Virus record (IMG/VR): IMGVR_UViG_3300020582_000006
Span: 1 to 64,000 of that record
DNA length: 64,000 nt
From: a virus
Strand: one strand, 5' to 3'
The notes beneath the pieces are model-generated. The model was given only the letters and a program-made list of their open reading frames with translations. It was not told where the DNA came from and searched no databases. Made by a program: the position numbers and the translations under genes. Shown one piece after another: positions 1-7,217 of this stretch (the first letter of the stretch is position 1; each line of letters starts with the position of its first letter).

Positions 1-1
1 G

Positions 2-70
2 TTCCGCACCGGTCAGCTGGATGTGAACGGCATGGCTGAAATCACCATCAAGAACCGTCACGCCGCGTAA
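2..70 (+). CDS. C-terminal fragment of an upstream virion protein
   Basis: The window opens inside a rightward gene. The last 22 codons read in frame to TAA at 68-70 and end in ITIKNRHAA. Its position directly before the major capsid gene fits a head decoration or scaffold/protease-region protein, but the fragment is too short to assign. Only the end of the gene is visible. Confidence 0.6.
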   Translation, partial: FRTGQLDVNGMAEITIKNRHAA

Positions 71-110
71 CCCGCGATCCATTCCCGAACAAAGGAGAAA
101 TCACTCAGCC

Positions 111-1247
111 ATGCATCAATATCAGCCTCGCACCCTCACCAGCGGACGGGCGGCAGTCGCCGATTACTCCCGCCTTCCCCTTCGCCCCGCGCGCGGCCAG
201 CAGCAGCCGCCGCCACAGCACCGCGCCCGCGCCGTCGATGTACGTCAGCAGCAATACGACATACAGGCCTTCGACGCGGCCTCGGCGTCGGGCCTGCAGT
301 TCCTGCAATCGCAGCTCGAACTGATCGACCCCAACATCGTCAAACCCCTGCAGGAAACAACGCACGCCCGTGACATGCCTTTTGAAATCGGCGGCGGGTT
401 CCCTGACTTCACCTCGATCTTCGGTACCAACTATGCCTCGACCGGCAATCAGGGTTACGGTCTGCAGGGCACCAATAACACCGAGATCGCCCAGGCCCAG
501 ATCGATCTGCAGAAAGGCATCTTTCCGCACTTCAACTGGACTTCCGGCTTCACCATCACTTACATCGACCTCGAAAAGATGGCGACCGCGCAGCGTAATG
601 GCATGCCGGCGCCTATCTCCGTGCAGGAGGTCTATGAGGAGTCGGTCGAGACGGTGTGGAACAAGATGCTCGACGGCCTTGTGTATTCCGGCTTCCAGGG
701 CAATGCCGGTCTGGTCAACAATCCCAACGTCCCCGCGGCTATCGTCAATAACGGCGCGGCGGGCGCAAGCGCCTGGGCGTCGAAGACACCTTCCGAGATC
801 CTTTCGGACGTGAACTTCGGCATCAACCAGACGGTCATGAACTCGGGCTATGCCTTCAAAGAAGGCACGGCGGACACGCTGCTGATTCCTCTGCAGCCTC
901 AGTTCGCGCAGCTCACCTTGCCCATGGCGCTCAACGGCGTCGGCTGGGATTCGACGATCAAGTACATCAAAGCCAATTGCGTGGCGGCGGCGTACGGGAT
1001 CAACTTCGACATCCTGCCTCTGCCCAATCCCTGGATCTCAGGCCAGGGCCTCGGCTCGACCGATCGCGGCGTCATGTACCGCAAGGACAAAAAGTCGCTC
1101 TATACCAAGATCGGCACGAAGGCGAAGAAGGCTTTCACGCTGCCCACTACCAAAGACGGCGTCGGCTACGAAACCGTCTATGTCGGCAACGTCTCGACGG
1201 TCGTCTTCCGCCGGACCACCACGCAGTTCTATCTCGATGGAATTTAA
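111..1247 (+). CDS. Major capsid protein (DUF2184-like)
   Basis: This 378-residue protein is the likely shell subunit of the phage head. It has a flexible basic/Gln-rich N-terminus (about residues 1-50), then a body starting near FDAASASGLQFLQSQLELID and a C-terminal part rich in beta-type motifs (GVGYETVYVGNVSTVVFRRT). Overall layout and length resemble DUF2184-type phage major capsid proteins. An AAAGGAGAAA ribosome site lies about 13 bases before the ATG. It sits at the head end of the structural operon, followed by head-tail joining genes. The assignment rests on family resemblance by eye and gene order; another capsid-associated protein is the main alternative. Confidence 0.65.
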   Translation: MHQYQPRTLTSGRAAVADYSRLPLRPARGQQQPPPQHRARAVDVRQQQYDIQAFDAASASGLQFLQSQLELIDPNIVKPLQETTHARDMPFEIGGGFPDFTSIFGTNYASTGNQGYGLQGTNNTEIAQAQIDLQKGIFPHFNWTSGFTITYIDLEKMATAQRNGMPAPISVQEVYEESVETVWNKMLDGLVYSGFQGNAGLVNNPNVPAAIVNNGAAGASAWASKTPSEILSDVNFGINQTVMNSGYAFKEGTADTLLIPLQPQFAQLTLPMALNGVGWDSTIKYIKANCVAAAYGINFDILPLPNPWISGQGLGSTDRGVMYRKDKKSLYTKIGTKAKKAFTLPTTKDGVGYETVYVGNVSTVVFRRTTTQFYLDGI

Positions 1248-1301
1248 CCGACGCGGGATCCGGTCCTTGCCCGGATCCTGACTCGAATGAAAGGAAAACC
1301 T

Positions 1302-1766
1302 ATGCCTAACATCATCGCGACAAAGACCATCGTGTTCACCGATCATCTGCACGTCTCCGGCGGCGAGGTGCACGTCAAAGTGAATCCCGCTCCCGGGGCC
1401 CAGGAGATACCGGACTGGGCGCTCAAGACCAAAACCTATGAAATGGCGATCGCGTCGGGCGCTATCTGTCTGATCGGGGAAGTGAATCCCGGGCCAGCGG
1501 ACGCTGTCCTGCCGCCCACCATGGAGTTGCTTCTTTCTTACGGCCTCACTACCAACGAGGCTGAGGCGATCTTCACCGAACAGCAACGCAAAGCAGAGGC
1601 GGGCGAACCTCCCTATGCGCCCAAAACGGAAGCGCCGCTGACTACTCCCACGGTCGACAGCCTGGTCGCGGCCGGACTGGACCGCGCGAGCGCGGAAAAG
1701 TTCATCGCGGACCGCGAAAAGGGCGCGAGCGGCCTGAGTTCACGGCGGAAACCCAGCTCGAATTGA
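1302..1766 (+). CDS. Hypothetical head-region protein
   Basis: I do not recognise the family. It has 154 residues: an N-terminal beta-rich part (about 1-60) and a C-terminal part with two similar short helical segments, LSYGLTTNEAEAIF and LVAAGLDRASAEKFI, which look like small UBA-like or helix-loop-helix repeats. An ATG 15 bases upstream in the same frame is possible, but AAAGGA lies 6 bases before the chosen ATG, so the later start is preferred. Its place between capsid and DUF4054 genes suggests a head accessory protein. Confidence 0.6.
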   Translation: MPNIIATKTIVFTDHLHVSGGEVHVKVNPAPGAQEIPDWALKTKTYEMAIASGAICLIGEVNPGPADAVLPPTMELLLSYGLTTNEAEAIFTEQQRKAEAGEPPYAPKTEAPLTTPTVDSLVAAGLDRASAEKFIADREKGASGLSSRRKPSSN

Positions 1767-1769
1767 GCA

Positions 1770-1813
1770 GGAAACTGACCGGAAATTGACCGGAAATTGA
1801 CCGGAAACTGACC
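1770..1813 (+). repeat. Four 11-bp tandem repeats
   Basis: Four exact head-to-tail copies of GGAAAYTGACC fill the gap between two genes, in the order C, T, T, C at the variable base. The period of 11 bp is one DNA helical turn. Each copy contains a GGA core that could act as a weak ribosome site for the gene at 1819. Confidence 0.9.
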
Positions 1814-1818
1814 GTTTC

Positions 1819-2604
1819 ATGTCTCCTACCTCGTCTCAATTCCCGAACTATGACGTTTTTCTCGGCGATGCCTGGGGCTTCGGCAACGAAATCGTCTGTC
1901 CCTGGCTCACGCTGGCGTCAAACGTCGTCGTCGGGACCAATCCGCCTTACAGCGCGGCCGACTTTCTCTCGGTCTATCCGGCGTTCGGCGGCACGGTCCA
2001 GATGTTCAGCGGGATCGTGGCGAATGGCTCACCGGTAGTCACCGGCATCACCTCCACCACCGGTCTTCTGCCCGGCCAGGTGCTGGCGCCCTTCTACATG
2101 GTGCAGAATATCCCGGTGGCATTGCCTTTTCAGTCCGGGACCGTGATCCTGACGGTCGACAGCCCGACTCAGGTCACGCTCAACTATGCCGCGATCGCCG
2201 ACGGCACGCAAATGGCGGTCTATACCGCGCCTTTCATCCCACTCATCGTCATCAACCTGTACGTGACGCTCGCCAGCGCCTCGCTCGTCTATAACCGCTG
2301 GATCGATCACTGGTATCTCGGGATGTCGCTCTACATCGCGCACTACCTGACGCTCTATCTGCGCGAGGCGGGCAGCAACGTTCCCGTCCCGGCGAATCTG
2401 AGCCCGGGTATGATCGCCCAGATGGGCGCGGCCATCGGCTTCGTTACCAACAAAGCCGCCGGCAGCGTCTCGATGGGCTCGCAGTCGGTAACCGGACCCG
2501 GCACCGGCTTCGAGACCTGGGGCGCGTGGAATCTGACCAGTTACGGTCAGTTGTTCATCACCATCGCCAACGTCATGGGCGGCGGACCCATGTTTTTATG
2601 GTGA
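1819..2604 (+). CDS. DUF4054-like head-tail connector with inserted module
   Basis: The 261-residue protein splits into a DUF4054-like frame: residues 45-60 (AADFLSVYPAFGG) and 140-180 (NLYVTLASASLVYNRWIDHWYLGMSLYIAH, quoted in part). In known phages this family sits at the neck between head and tail. Between these halves, residues 67-139 form an inserted beta-rich module (VVTGI, GQV, VTLNYAA motifs) that also occurs in at least six other places in this virion operon. The C-terminus is Gly/Ser-rich. The last 9 bases overlap the convergent nuclease gene. Confidence 0.65.
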   Translation: MSPTSSQFPNYDVFLGDAWGFGNEIVCPWLTLASNVVVGTNPPYSAADFLSVYPAFGGTVQMFSGIVANGSPVVTGITSTTGLLPGQVLAPFYMVQNIPVALPFQSGTVILTVDSPTQVTLNYAAIADGTQMAVYTAPFIPLIVINLYVTLASASLVYNRWIDHWYLGMSLYIAHYLTLYLREAGSNVPVPANLSPGMIAQMGAAIGFVTNKAAGSVSMGSQSVTGPGTGFETWGAWNLTSYGQLFITIANVMGGGPMFLW

Positions 2605-3156
2605 TTTTCGCCTTTCAGGATGTCTCGCCCACCAGCGAGCACGAGCCTCAGACAGTTTCTGCTTCCATTCGGGCGTCCTCAGACGTTTCATGTGCGGGAA
2701 AGCAATTCCTTTTTTGACGTCGGACATTTTCCGCTTATAGTCTTCCGACCACGTCTTGCCTTTCCGCTGCAAACTCATCTTTTGGCGAGTTTCGTCGGAG
2801 GCTTTCTTGCCTGTTGTGATCTGGCGGATCTTTTCTTTGGTCGCTTCCGAATGCTTCAGGCCGGGTGAACCGTCGCCGCCCGCTGTGTAGTTGTAGCCGA
2901 ACGGTTTCATCGAACCGTAGTGCTCGATCCATCGCTGCTCTTTGGCGTTGAGTTCTTCCATCGAATCAGCACCGTCGATGATGGCGAAGTCAAAGGCTTT
3001 AACACCGTGCTTCCGCAGAGCGTTTCCGACCATCGTGCCGTGGATGCCGTGGTTTTTGATGTGGTATCTGATTCGTTCTTTCAGTTTCCGAGTAGTCTGG
3101 CCGACATATTTCTTGCCGCTGGCCCTGTGGAGGATGAGATAGATGGTTCCGTACAA
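2596..3156 (-). CDS. GIY-YIG homing endonuclease with NUMOD3 motifs
   Basis: The 186-residue protein starts with a GIY-YIG nuclease domain (TIYLILHRASGKKYVGQT, about residues 4-21), with the usual Arg-rich helix (LKERIRYH) and a Glu in the motif NAKEQRWIEHYGS. Residues 95-160 contain repeated NUMOD3-type DNA-binding helices (HSEATKEKIRQ, SDETRQKMS, SEDYKRKMSD). The start codon is TTG. It is a free-standing selfish nuclease gene on the strand opposite to the virion operon, consistent with insertion between two structural genes. The target is likely nearby in intronless relatives. Confidence 0.88.
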   Translation of the reverse strand: MYGTIYLILHRASGKKYVGQTTRKLKERIRYHIKNHGIHGTMVGNALRKHGVKAFDFAIIDGADSMEELNAKEQRWIEHYGSMKPFGYNYTAGGDGSPGLKHSEATKEKIRQITTGKKASDETRQKMSLQRKGKTWSEDYKRKMSDVKKGIAFPHMKRLRTPEWKQKLSEARARWWARHPERRKSP

Positions 3157-3257
3157 TGCCCGCCTCGCCCGCCTGAATTCTTTGAATGGGCCACCGGTCG
3201 GCGGGTGACCATGCCCGCACTGATCAGGCGCGGGTGGCAGCCCAAAGGAGATGATAC

Positions 3258-3458
3258 ATGCCTTTCCTGATTCAAATCATCGTCTTGCTGGTAATCGTGG
3301 GCCTGGTGCTGTGGGTCGTGCAGCAGATTCCGATGGACCCGACCATCGCGCGTATTATCCGCGTGGTTGTGATCGTCTTCGTCGTGATCTGGCTGCTCTA
3401 CCTGTTGCTGGGCTTGTTCGGTACCGGCTCACTGACTTTACCGGCTCCGCGGCGCTGA
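3258..3458 (+). CDS. Small two-helix membrane protein (Thivi_2564-like)
   Basis: Sixty-six residues with two hydrophobic segments (about 4-22 and 33-54) separated by a polar hinge QQIPMDPTIAR. This pattern resembles a family of tiny bacterial inner-membrane proteins of unknown role. AAAGGAG lies 8 bases before the ATG. In a phage it could be a holin-like or membrane-remodelling protein, but nothing beyond topology supports that. Confidence 0.7.
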   Translation: MPFLIQIIVLLVIVGLVLWVVQQIPMDPTIARIIRVVVIVFVVIWLLYLLLGLFGTGSLTLPAPRR

Positions 3459-3510
3459 AAACTGTTACGATCTCCGCAAGGCTAAGGCCTCACCAAAAGG
3501 AGAAAGTAAC

Positions 3511-3924
3511 ATGTCCGATTCGTACACGATCAACGTCCCGGCGACTGAAGGCGGTTCGTCGGATCTGCCCAAACCCCTCATCACTCCGATTTCGTCATCC
3601 AGCGGCGAACCGAGTCCGGATCCGAGTCTGGGCCGGTTCAATAACTGGGCCTTCGAGATCATTCTGCACGAGCACTTCGACAAACTGCGCGGGCGCCTGA
3701 TGGATATCGCCGAATGTTCAACGCGCGACCGGCAGCAGGCAAGGGCGATGCAGGCGCTGATGAAAGACGCGCTCAATACGGCCTTCCACGATTCGCGGCG
3801 CAATATGGAAACCTTCTGCCGCGACAAAGGCGTCATCGGGGCAGGCGAAGGTCTGGAACACGGTCCTGGCTATGGTCTCAGGGCCGATTCCATCGCGGAA
3901 TTTATTTACGAACAGCCGCGCTGA
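3511..3924 (+). CDS. Hypothetical protein with helical hairpin (possible Acb2/Tad1-type)
   Basis: The 137-residue protein has a disordered Ser/Pro-rich N-terminus (1-45), then helices at about 48-105. The segment LRGRLMDIAECSTRDRQQAR followed by AMQALMKDALNTAF resembles the two-helix hairpin of phage nucleotide sponges of the Acb2/Tad1 kind, which bind immune signalling nucleotides. The similarity is by eye and weak. AAAGGAG precedes the start by 8 bases. Neighbours are a membrane protein gene and an initiator tRNA, so it lies in a small accessory cluster within the head module. Confidence 0.6.
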   Translation: MSDSYTINVPATEGGSSDLPKPLITPISSSSGEPSPDPSLGRFNNWAFEIILHEHFDKLRGRLMDIAECSTRDRQQARAMQALMKDALNTAFHDSRRNMETFCRDKGVIGAGEGLEHGPGYGLRADSIAEFIYEQPR

Positions 3925-3941
3925 ATTGCTACTATCATGGC

Positions 3942-4018
<77 letters not shown>

Positions 4019-4059
4019 CATCGTGGGACGCCGAAGTAGCGCGGCTGAAACCACACCTC

Positions 4060-4090
4060 GGGCGGAAGTTCTTTTCCTCGACTTCCGCCC
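4060..4090 (+). terminator. Hairpin after the tRNA gene
   Basis: A perfect 10-bp stem (GGGCGGAAGT with ACTTCCGCCC) encloses an 11-base loop and is followed by TTCGTATTTG, only loosely T-rich. It may terminate or process the tRNA transcript. Confidence 0.5.
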
Positions 4091-4115
4091 TTCGTATTTG
4101 ACCACTGACTGGTCT

Positions 4116-4637
4116 ATGCCTCCCCGCAATCCTCCACTCACAGTGACCCGGTCGGGTCCCGGCTTCCTTGAGATCGAAAGCGCCCTGAATCAGGTGAAGC
4201 GGTCAGAGGTGTATATCGGGATCCCGGCCGACCGCACCCTGCGGCGCGGCGATGAGATGAACAATGCCAGCCTGCTGTTCATTCACACGCATGGCTCGCC
4301 CTTGCGTAACATCCCGCCGCGGCCTGTGATCGAACCGGCCCTGAGAACTGTGGCCAAACCTATCGCGGATGAACTGGCGAAGTCAGCGAAGGCTTTGCTC
4401 GAGCACAATCCGCAACGCTCGCTCATGTTTCTCAAACGCGCGGGAGTACTCGGATCGAATGCGGCCAAACGCTGGTTTACCAATCCGATGAACGGATGGC
4501 CACCGAACGCGCCCTCGACGATCGCTCACAAAGGCAGCGACAAACCTCTGCTCGATACCGGGCAGCTGCGCCGCGCAATCACTTACGCGATCTTACAGGG
4601 CAATGTCCGGACGCCTGCGGAACAAGCCGATGAATGA
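4116..4637 (+). CDS. Tail completion / head-tail joining protein (gp10-like)
   Basis: The 173-residue protein has the signature of tail-completion proteins of the HK97 gp10 or Mu gpG type: a core EVYIGIPADRTLRRG, then MNNASLLFIHTHGSP followed by IPPRPVIEPAL, where an Asn-Ala helix, His-x-His-Gly and Pro-Arg-Pro motif are typical. Such proteins join tail tube and head. The ATG at 4116 is chosen because the frame upstream runs through the tRNA and its hairpin. It overlaps the next gene by 8 bases. Confidence 0.65.
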   Translation: MPPRNPPLTVTRSGPGFLEIESALNQVKRSEVYIGIPADRTLRRGDEMNNASLLFIHTHGSPLRNIPPRPVIEPALRTVAKPIADELAKSAKALLEHNPQRSLMFLKRAGVLGSNAAKRWFTNPMNGWPPNAPSTIAHKGSDKPLLDTGQLRRAITYAILQGNVRTPAEQADE

Positions 4638-4845
4638 CAAAACGTCGAAGGAGCTGATGGGCCTCGTGCTCAGGGCGCTTCATCGGGACGAAGACTTGTC
4701 CGCATACGTGAAGAATCTCTCGGGGCAGGGCATCCTGCCTGTGATGAATATCAATATCGGGTTCACCGTGCATCCGCCGGAGCAAGTCACGCCGGATCCG
4801 GACTTCGACAGAAAGTTCCTTAAAGGCTTGAGGATCACCGACTGA
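4630..4845 (+). CDS. Hypothetical small structural-region protein
   Basis: Seventy-one residues, unrecognised. An N-terminal amphipathic helix (KTSKELMGLVLRALHRDED) is followed by a short beta-type segment (ILPVMNINIGFTVH). It starts inside the end of the preceding gene (ATG at 4630, upstream TGA at 4635-4637) and ends one base before the next gene, so translation is probably coupled. Confidence 0.6.
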   Translation: MNDKTSKELMGLVLRALHRDEDLSAYVKNLSGQGILPVMNINIGFTVHPPEQVTPDPDFDRKFLKGLRITD

Positions 4846-4846
4846 G

Positions 4847-5239
4847 ATGCCCTTTCAGCTTACGGAAGTGGTCCTGGATCCCGACATGGGGCAACCTATA
4901 GTCATCAATCGCTCGCAGGGCAGTTTCGGCCCGGGCGGATGGCAGACGACCGGCACTTCTCAGATCCCGACGTTCGGCGTGATCGAGATCGATCAGGACC
5001 AGCTCGACAAGATGATTCCGGAAGGCGACCGCATCTCGGGCGCGATCGGTGTCTATATTCCGATTGCGATTTATCCCACTCATCTGAGTGGCGCGCCGCC
5101 GCCCAGCTTCAATTTCATCGGACCAGGCGTTTCCGACGAGATCGTGTGGAACGGCGAACCATACAGCGTTACCAGCGTCGGGCCCTGGAACGATTTCGGC
5201 TATTACTTCGCCGTGCTCCTGCGCCTGCCCGGGTTCTGA
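4847..5239 (+). CDS. Head-tail connector / head closure-like protein
   Basis: The 130-residue protein is mainly beta and ends with EIVWNGEPYSVTSVGPWNDF, a pattern seen in phage head-closure or stopper proteins, where a small barrel ends with a trait like 'W.G..Y.V..v..w...g.y'. It lies between tail-completion and tail-terminator genes, matching this role. No catalytic motifs are visible. The call is by architecture and gene order only. Confidence 0.5.
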   Translation: MPFQLTEVVLDPDMGQPIVINRSQGSFGPGGWQTTGTSQIPTFGVIEIDQDQLDKMIPEGDRISGAIGVYIPIAIYPTHLSGAPPPSFNFIGPGVSDEIVWNGEPYSVTSVGPWNDFGYYFAVLLRLPGF

Positions 5240-5355
5240 GTTTTCCACAGAGCCAGGCAAATAATTTCAGGAATAATTTTCAACCGTTTTTACAAAAGCT
5301 CGCGCCGCAGCCAATACTGACGGCCCTTTCCCAATTTCGTCACAGGAGATCCCGC

Positions 5356-6420
5356 ATGAGTTCCGCGTACAACTTCATTTTTTCGAACACAGAGAGTGTG
5401 GCCGTCAGCAGTCTGCCGGCGAACATGCAGCCGGGAGGCGATCCCGGCGTCGGACTGTTCGATGCGAATGCGCCCACACCAGGTACGAACGGCGCGCCTC
5501 TGGTGCGCGTGCCCGGCAAAGGGCTCTGGATGGTCATCAACGGCTTCTGGCAGCAGATCGCCCCGGCGCCTGACACCGGCGGCGGCACACTGCCTCCCGG
5601 CAGCGTCGGACAGGCGCAGCTGCAGCCTGCGAGCGTCGGCACCGACCAGCTGATCGACGGCAGTGTTACTTTGGCCAAGCTCGATCCGGCGCTCGCTCTG
5701 CCTGCTGACAGCGTGGGCACGCCGCAGCTCCAGGATGGCAGCGTCACGGCCGAGAAACTGGCGGGCGGGTTCACTCTGCCTGCCAACAGCGTAGGCACGC
5801 CTGAGCTGATCGCCGCCAGCGTCACTCAGGACAAACTCGCGCTTCTGAGCGTCGGCGGACCGCAACTCATTCTTGCGAGCGTGGGCCAGCCCCAAATGGG
5901 CCTTCTCAGCGTGGGCACGCCGCAGCTGATTCTCGCCAGCGTGGGACAGGAGCAACTCGCGCTTCTCAGCGTGGGCACGCCGCAATTGATCGATGCCAGT
6001 GTTACGGCAGAGAAACTCGCGCCGGGAGTTTTCAGTAATCCTGTGGCCGGATTGCAGGTGGCGCAGGCGACTTACGACTTCTCGGTCGATGGCGGCGCCG
6101 AAGGCACGATCACGCCCGCTACCAATGCGGTCATCCCGGCGAACGCCATCGTCATGAATCAGGTGATCGACTGGACGACGCCCGCGGCCGGCAATAACAA
6201 CGTCACTGCCATCGGGCTTACCGGGCAGGACGCGGCACTGCTCGATCCGACTGAAAGGGTCAATCTGACAGGCATCATCCCCGGCAACGTTCAGTTCCAG
6301 ACCAGTTCGACCTGGCTCAAACTGGCGGCGGACTCTTCGATCACTCTGACTGTCACACAGGCTCCTTTGACTGCCGGCGTCTGCAATATCTGGGTCTTTT
6401 ACCTGTCCGTCCCGGCGTAA
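5356..6420 (+). CDS. Repeat-containing fibre or decoration protein
   Basis: The 354-residue protein has an N-terminal domain (1-75) that ends in GLWMVINGFWQQIAP, then a Gly/Pro linker, then about 140 residues of short repeats built on SVG-x-x-QL (residues about 80-220). The last three repeats form 20-residue units such as LLSVGTPQLILASVGQEQLA. A C-terminal beta domain (about 225-354) ends at VFYLSVPA. Such repeats usually form extended beta-helical stalks in phage fibres. ACAGGAGAT lies upstream of the ATG. Its position before the tail terminator is unusual for a tail fibre, so a neck whisker or head fibre is possible. Confidence 0.6.
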   Translation: MSSAYNFIFSNTESVAVSSLPANMQPGGDPGVGLFDANAPTPGTNGAPLVRVPGKGLWMVINGFWQQIAPAPDTGGGTLPPGSVGQAQLQPASVGTDQLIDGSVTLAKLDPALALPADSVGTPQLQDGSVTAEKLAGGFTLPANSVGTPELIAASVTQDKLALLSVGGPQLILASVGQPQMGLLSVGTPQLILASVGQEQLALLSVGTPQLIDASVTAEKLAPGVFSNPVAGLQVAQATYDFSVDGGAEGTITPATNAVIPANAIVMNQVIDWTTPAAGNNNVTAIGLTGQDAALLDPTERVNLTGIIPGNVQFQTSSTWLKLAADSSITLTVTQAPLTAGVCNIWVFYLSVPA

Positions 6421-6424
6421 GCGG

Positions 6425-6459
6425 CTTATTTCATAAGTTGCAACTCCTTATTTTATAAG
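6425..6459. promoter_or_regulatory. Two identical-type dyads 22 bp apart
   Basis: Two 13-bp inverted repeats, CTTATTTCATAAG at 6425-6437 and CTTATTTTATAAG at 6447-6459, have centres 22 bp apart (two helical turns) in the AT-rich gap before the tail terminator gene. They could be a tandem operator. No promoter can be assigned with confidence. Confidence 0.45.
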
Positions 6460-6515
6460 CGCCTGAAAGCCGCCACTTCTCATTTTTCCCCCGGATTTGA
6501 GGGGCGCAGACCCGT

Positions 6516-7169
6516 ATGCCTTATCAGATCAACTACCCGAACGGTCAGCAGCTGAATTCATCCGCCCAGACGCCCAACGGGATGGAGACGATCTTTCAGG
6601 CGCTGAGCATCGGGATGCTGGGGATCGATTCGATTCCTCCGGTGAATCCGAACTCTGCTTATCAGGCAGTGCGCTGCGCCTTTCAGCAGAAAGGGCAGCC
6701 GTCCTGGAGTATCAATAACACCGTCACCACCATTTCGGCGCTCATTGACACCGATCCCTACGGCAAAAGCCGGGACGAGCTCATCGGGCCGAACGATGAC
6801 ATCAGCGTCACGCAGTATCTCTCCTACACGCGCGTCTGGCGCTTGCACTGGGACATCTACGGACCGTTCGCTCAGAGCTATGCCGAAGCCCTGATATCCG
6901 GCTTTGCCCAGGTGGACTGGGTCTTCGACTGGATGGTCAACGGCTGCAACGGCATGGCGCAGCAGCCGATCTATTTCGTGGCCGATCCCGTCGCGCCGAT
7001 CCGCGCGCCTGAGAACTTTCAGCGCCAGTGGTGGGAGCGGGTGACGCTCGATCTCCGGTTCAACGAGCTGGTGATTCAGACGGTTACCGTGCCGACGGGC
7101 ATCTCGGTCGAGATCACGGTTACGGCCGATACCGGCGAGACCGAAACCTTCACTGTGACCGCCGCCTGA
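6516..7169 (+). CDS. Tail terminator protein (LIC_12616 / gp12-like neck family)
   Basis: The 217-residue protein shows the features of phage neck/tail terminator proteins: ITISAL-type helix region, the block YTRVWRLHWDIYGPFAQSYA (about residues 108-127) and RAPENFQRQWWERVTLDLRF near the C-terminus, both hallmarks of the LIC_12616 family as I remember it. These proteins cap the tail tube and bind the head connector. It sits immediately before the sheath gene, as expected. Confidence 0.75.
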   Translation: MPYQINYPNGQQLNSSAQTPNGMETIFQALSIGMLGIDSIPPVNPNSAYQAVRCAFQQKGQPSWSINNTVTTISALIDTDPYGKSRDELIGPNDDISVTQYLSYTRVWRLHWDIYGPFAQSYAEALISGFAQVDWVFDWMVNGCNGMAQQPIYFVADPVAPIRAPENFQRQWWERVTLDLRFNELVIQTVTVPTGISVEITVTADTGETETFTVTAA

Positions 7170-7217
7170 CAGCTGTTCCGTTATCCCGAATTTTCAAAAG
7201 CGAAGGACCTATTTCCT

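Noticed and set aside
4939-5355. N-terminal extension of the repeat protein upstream of 5356
   Set aside because: It is Arg-rich, out of frame with the head-closure gene it overlaps, and a good ATG with AGGAG lies at 5356.
5290-5985. 231-codon minus-strand frame with regular repeats
   Set aside because: It is the antisense of the SVG-x-x-QL repeat region of the fibre-like gene.
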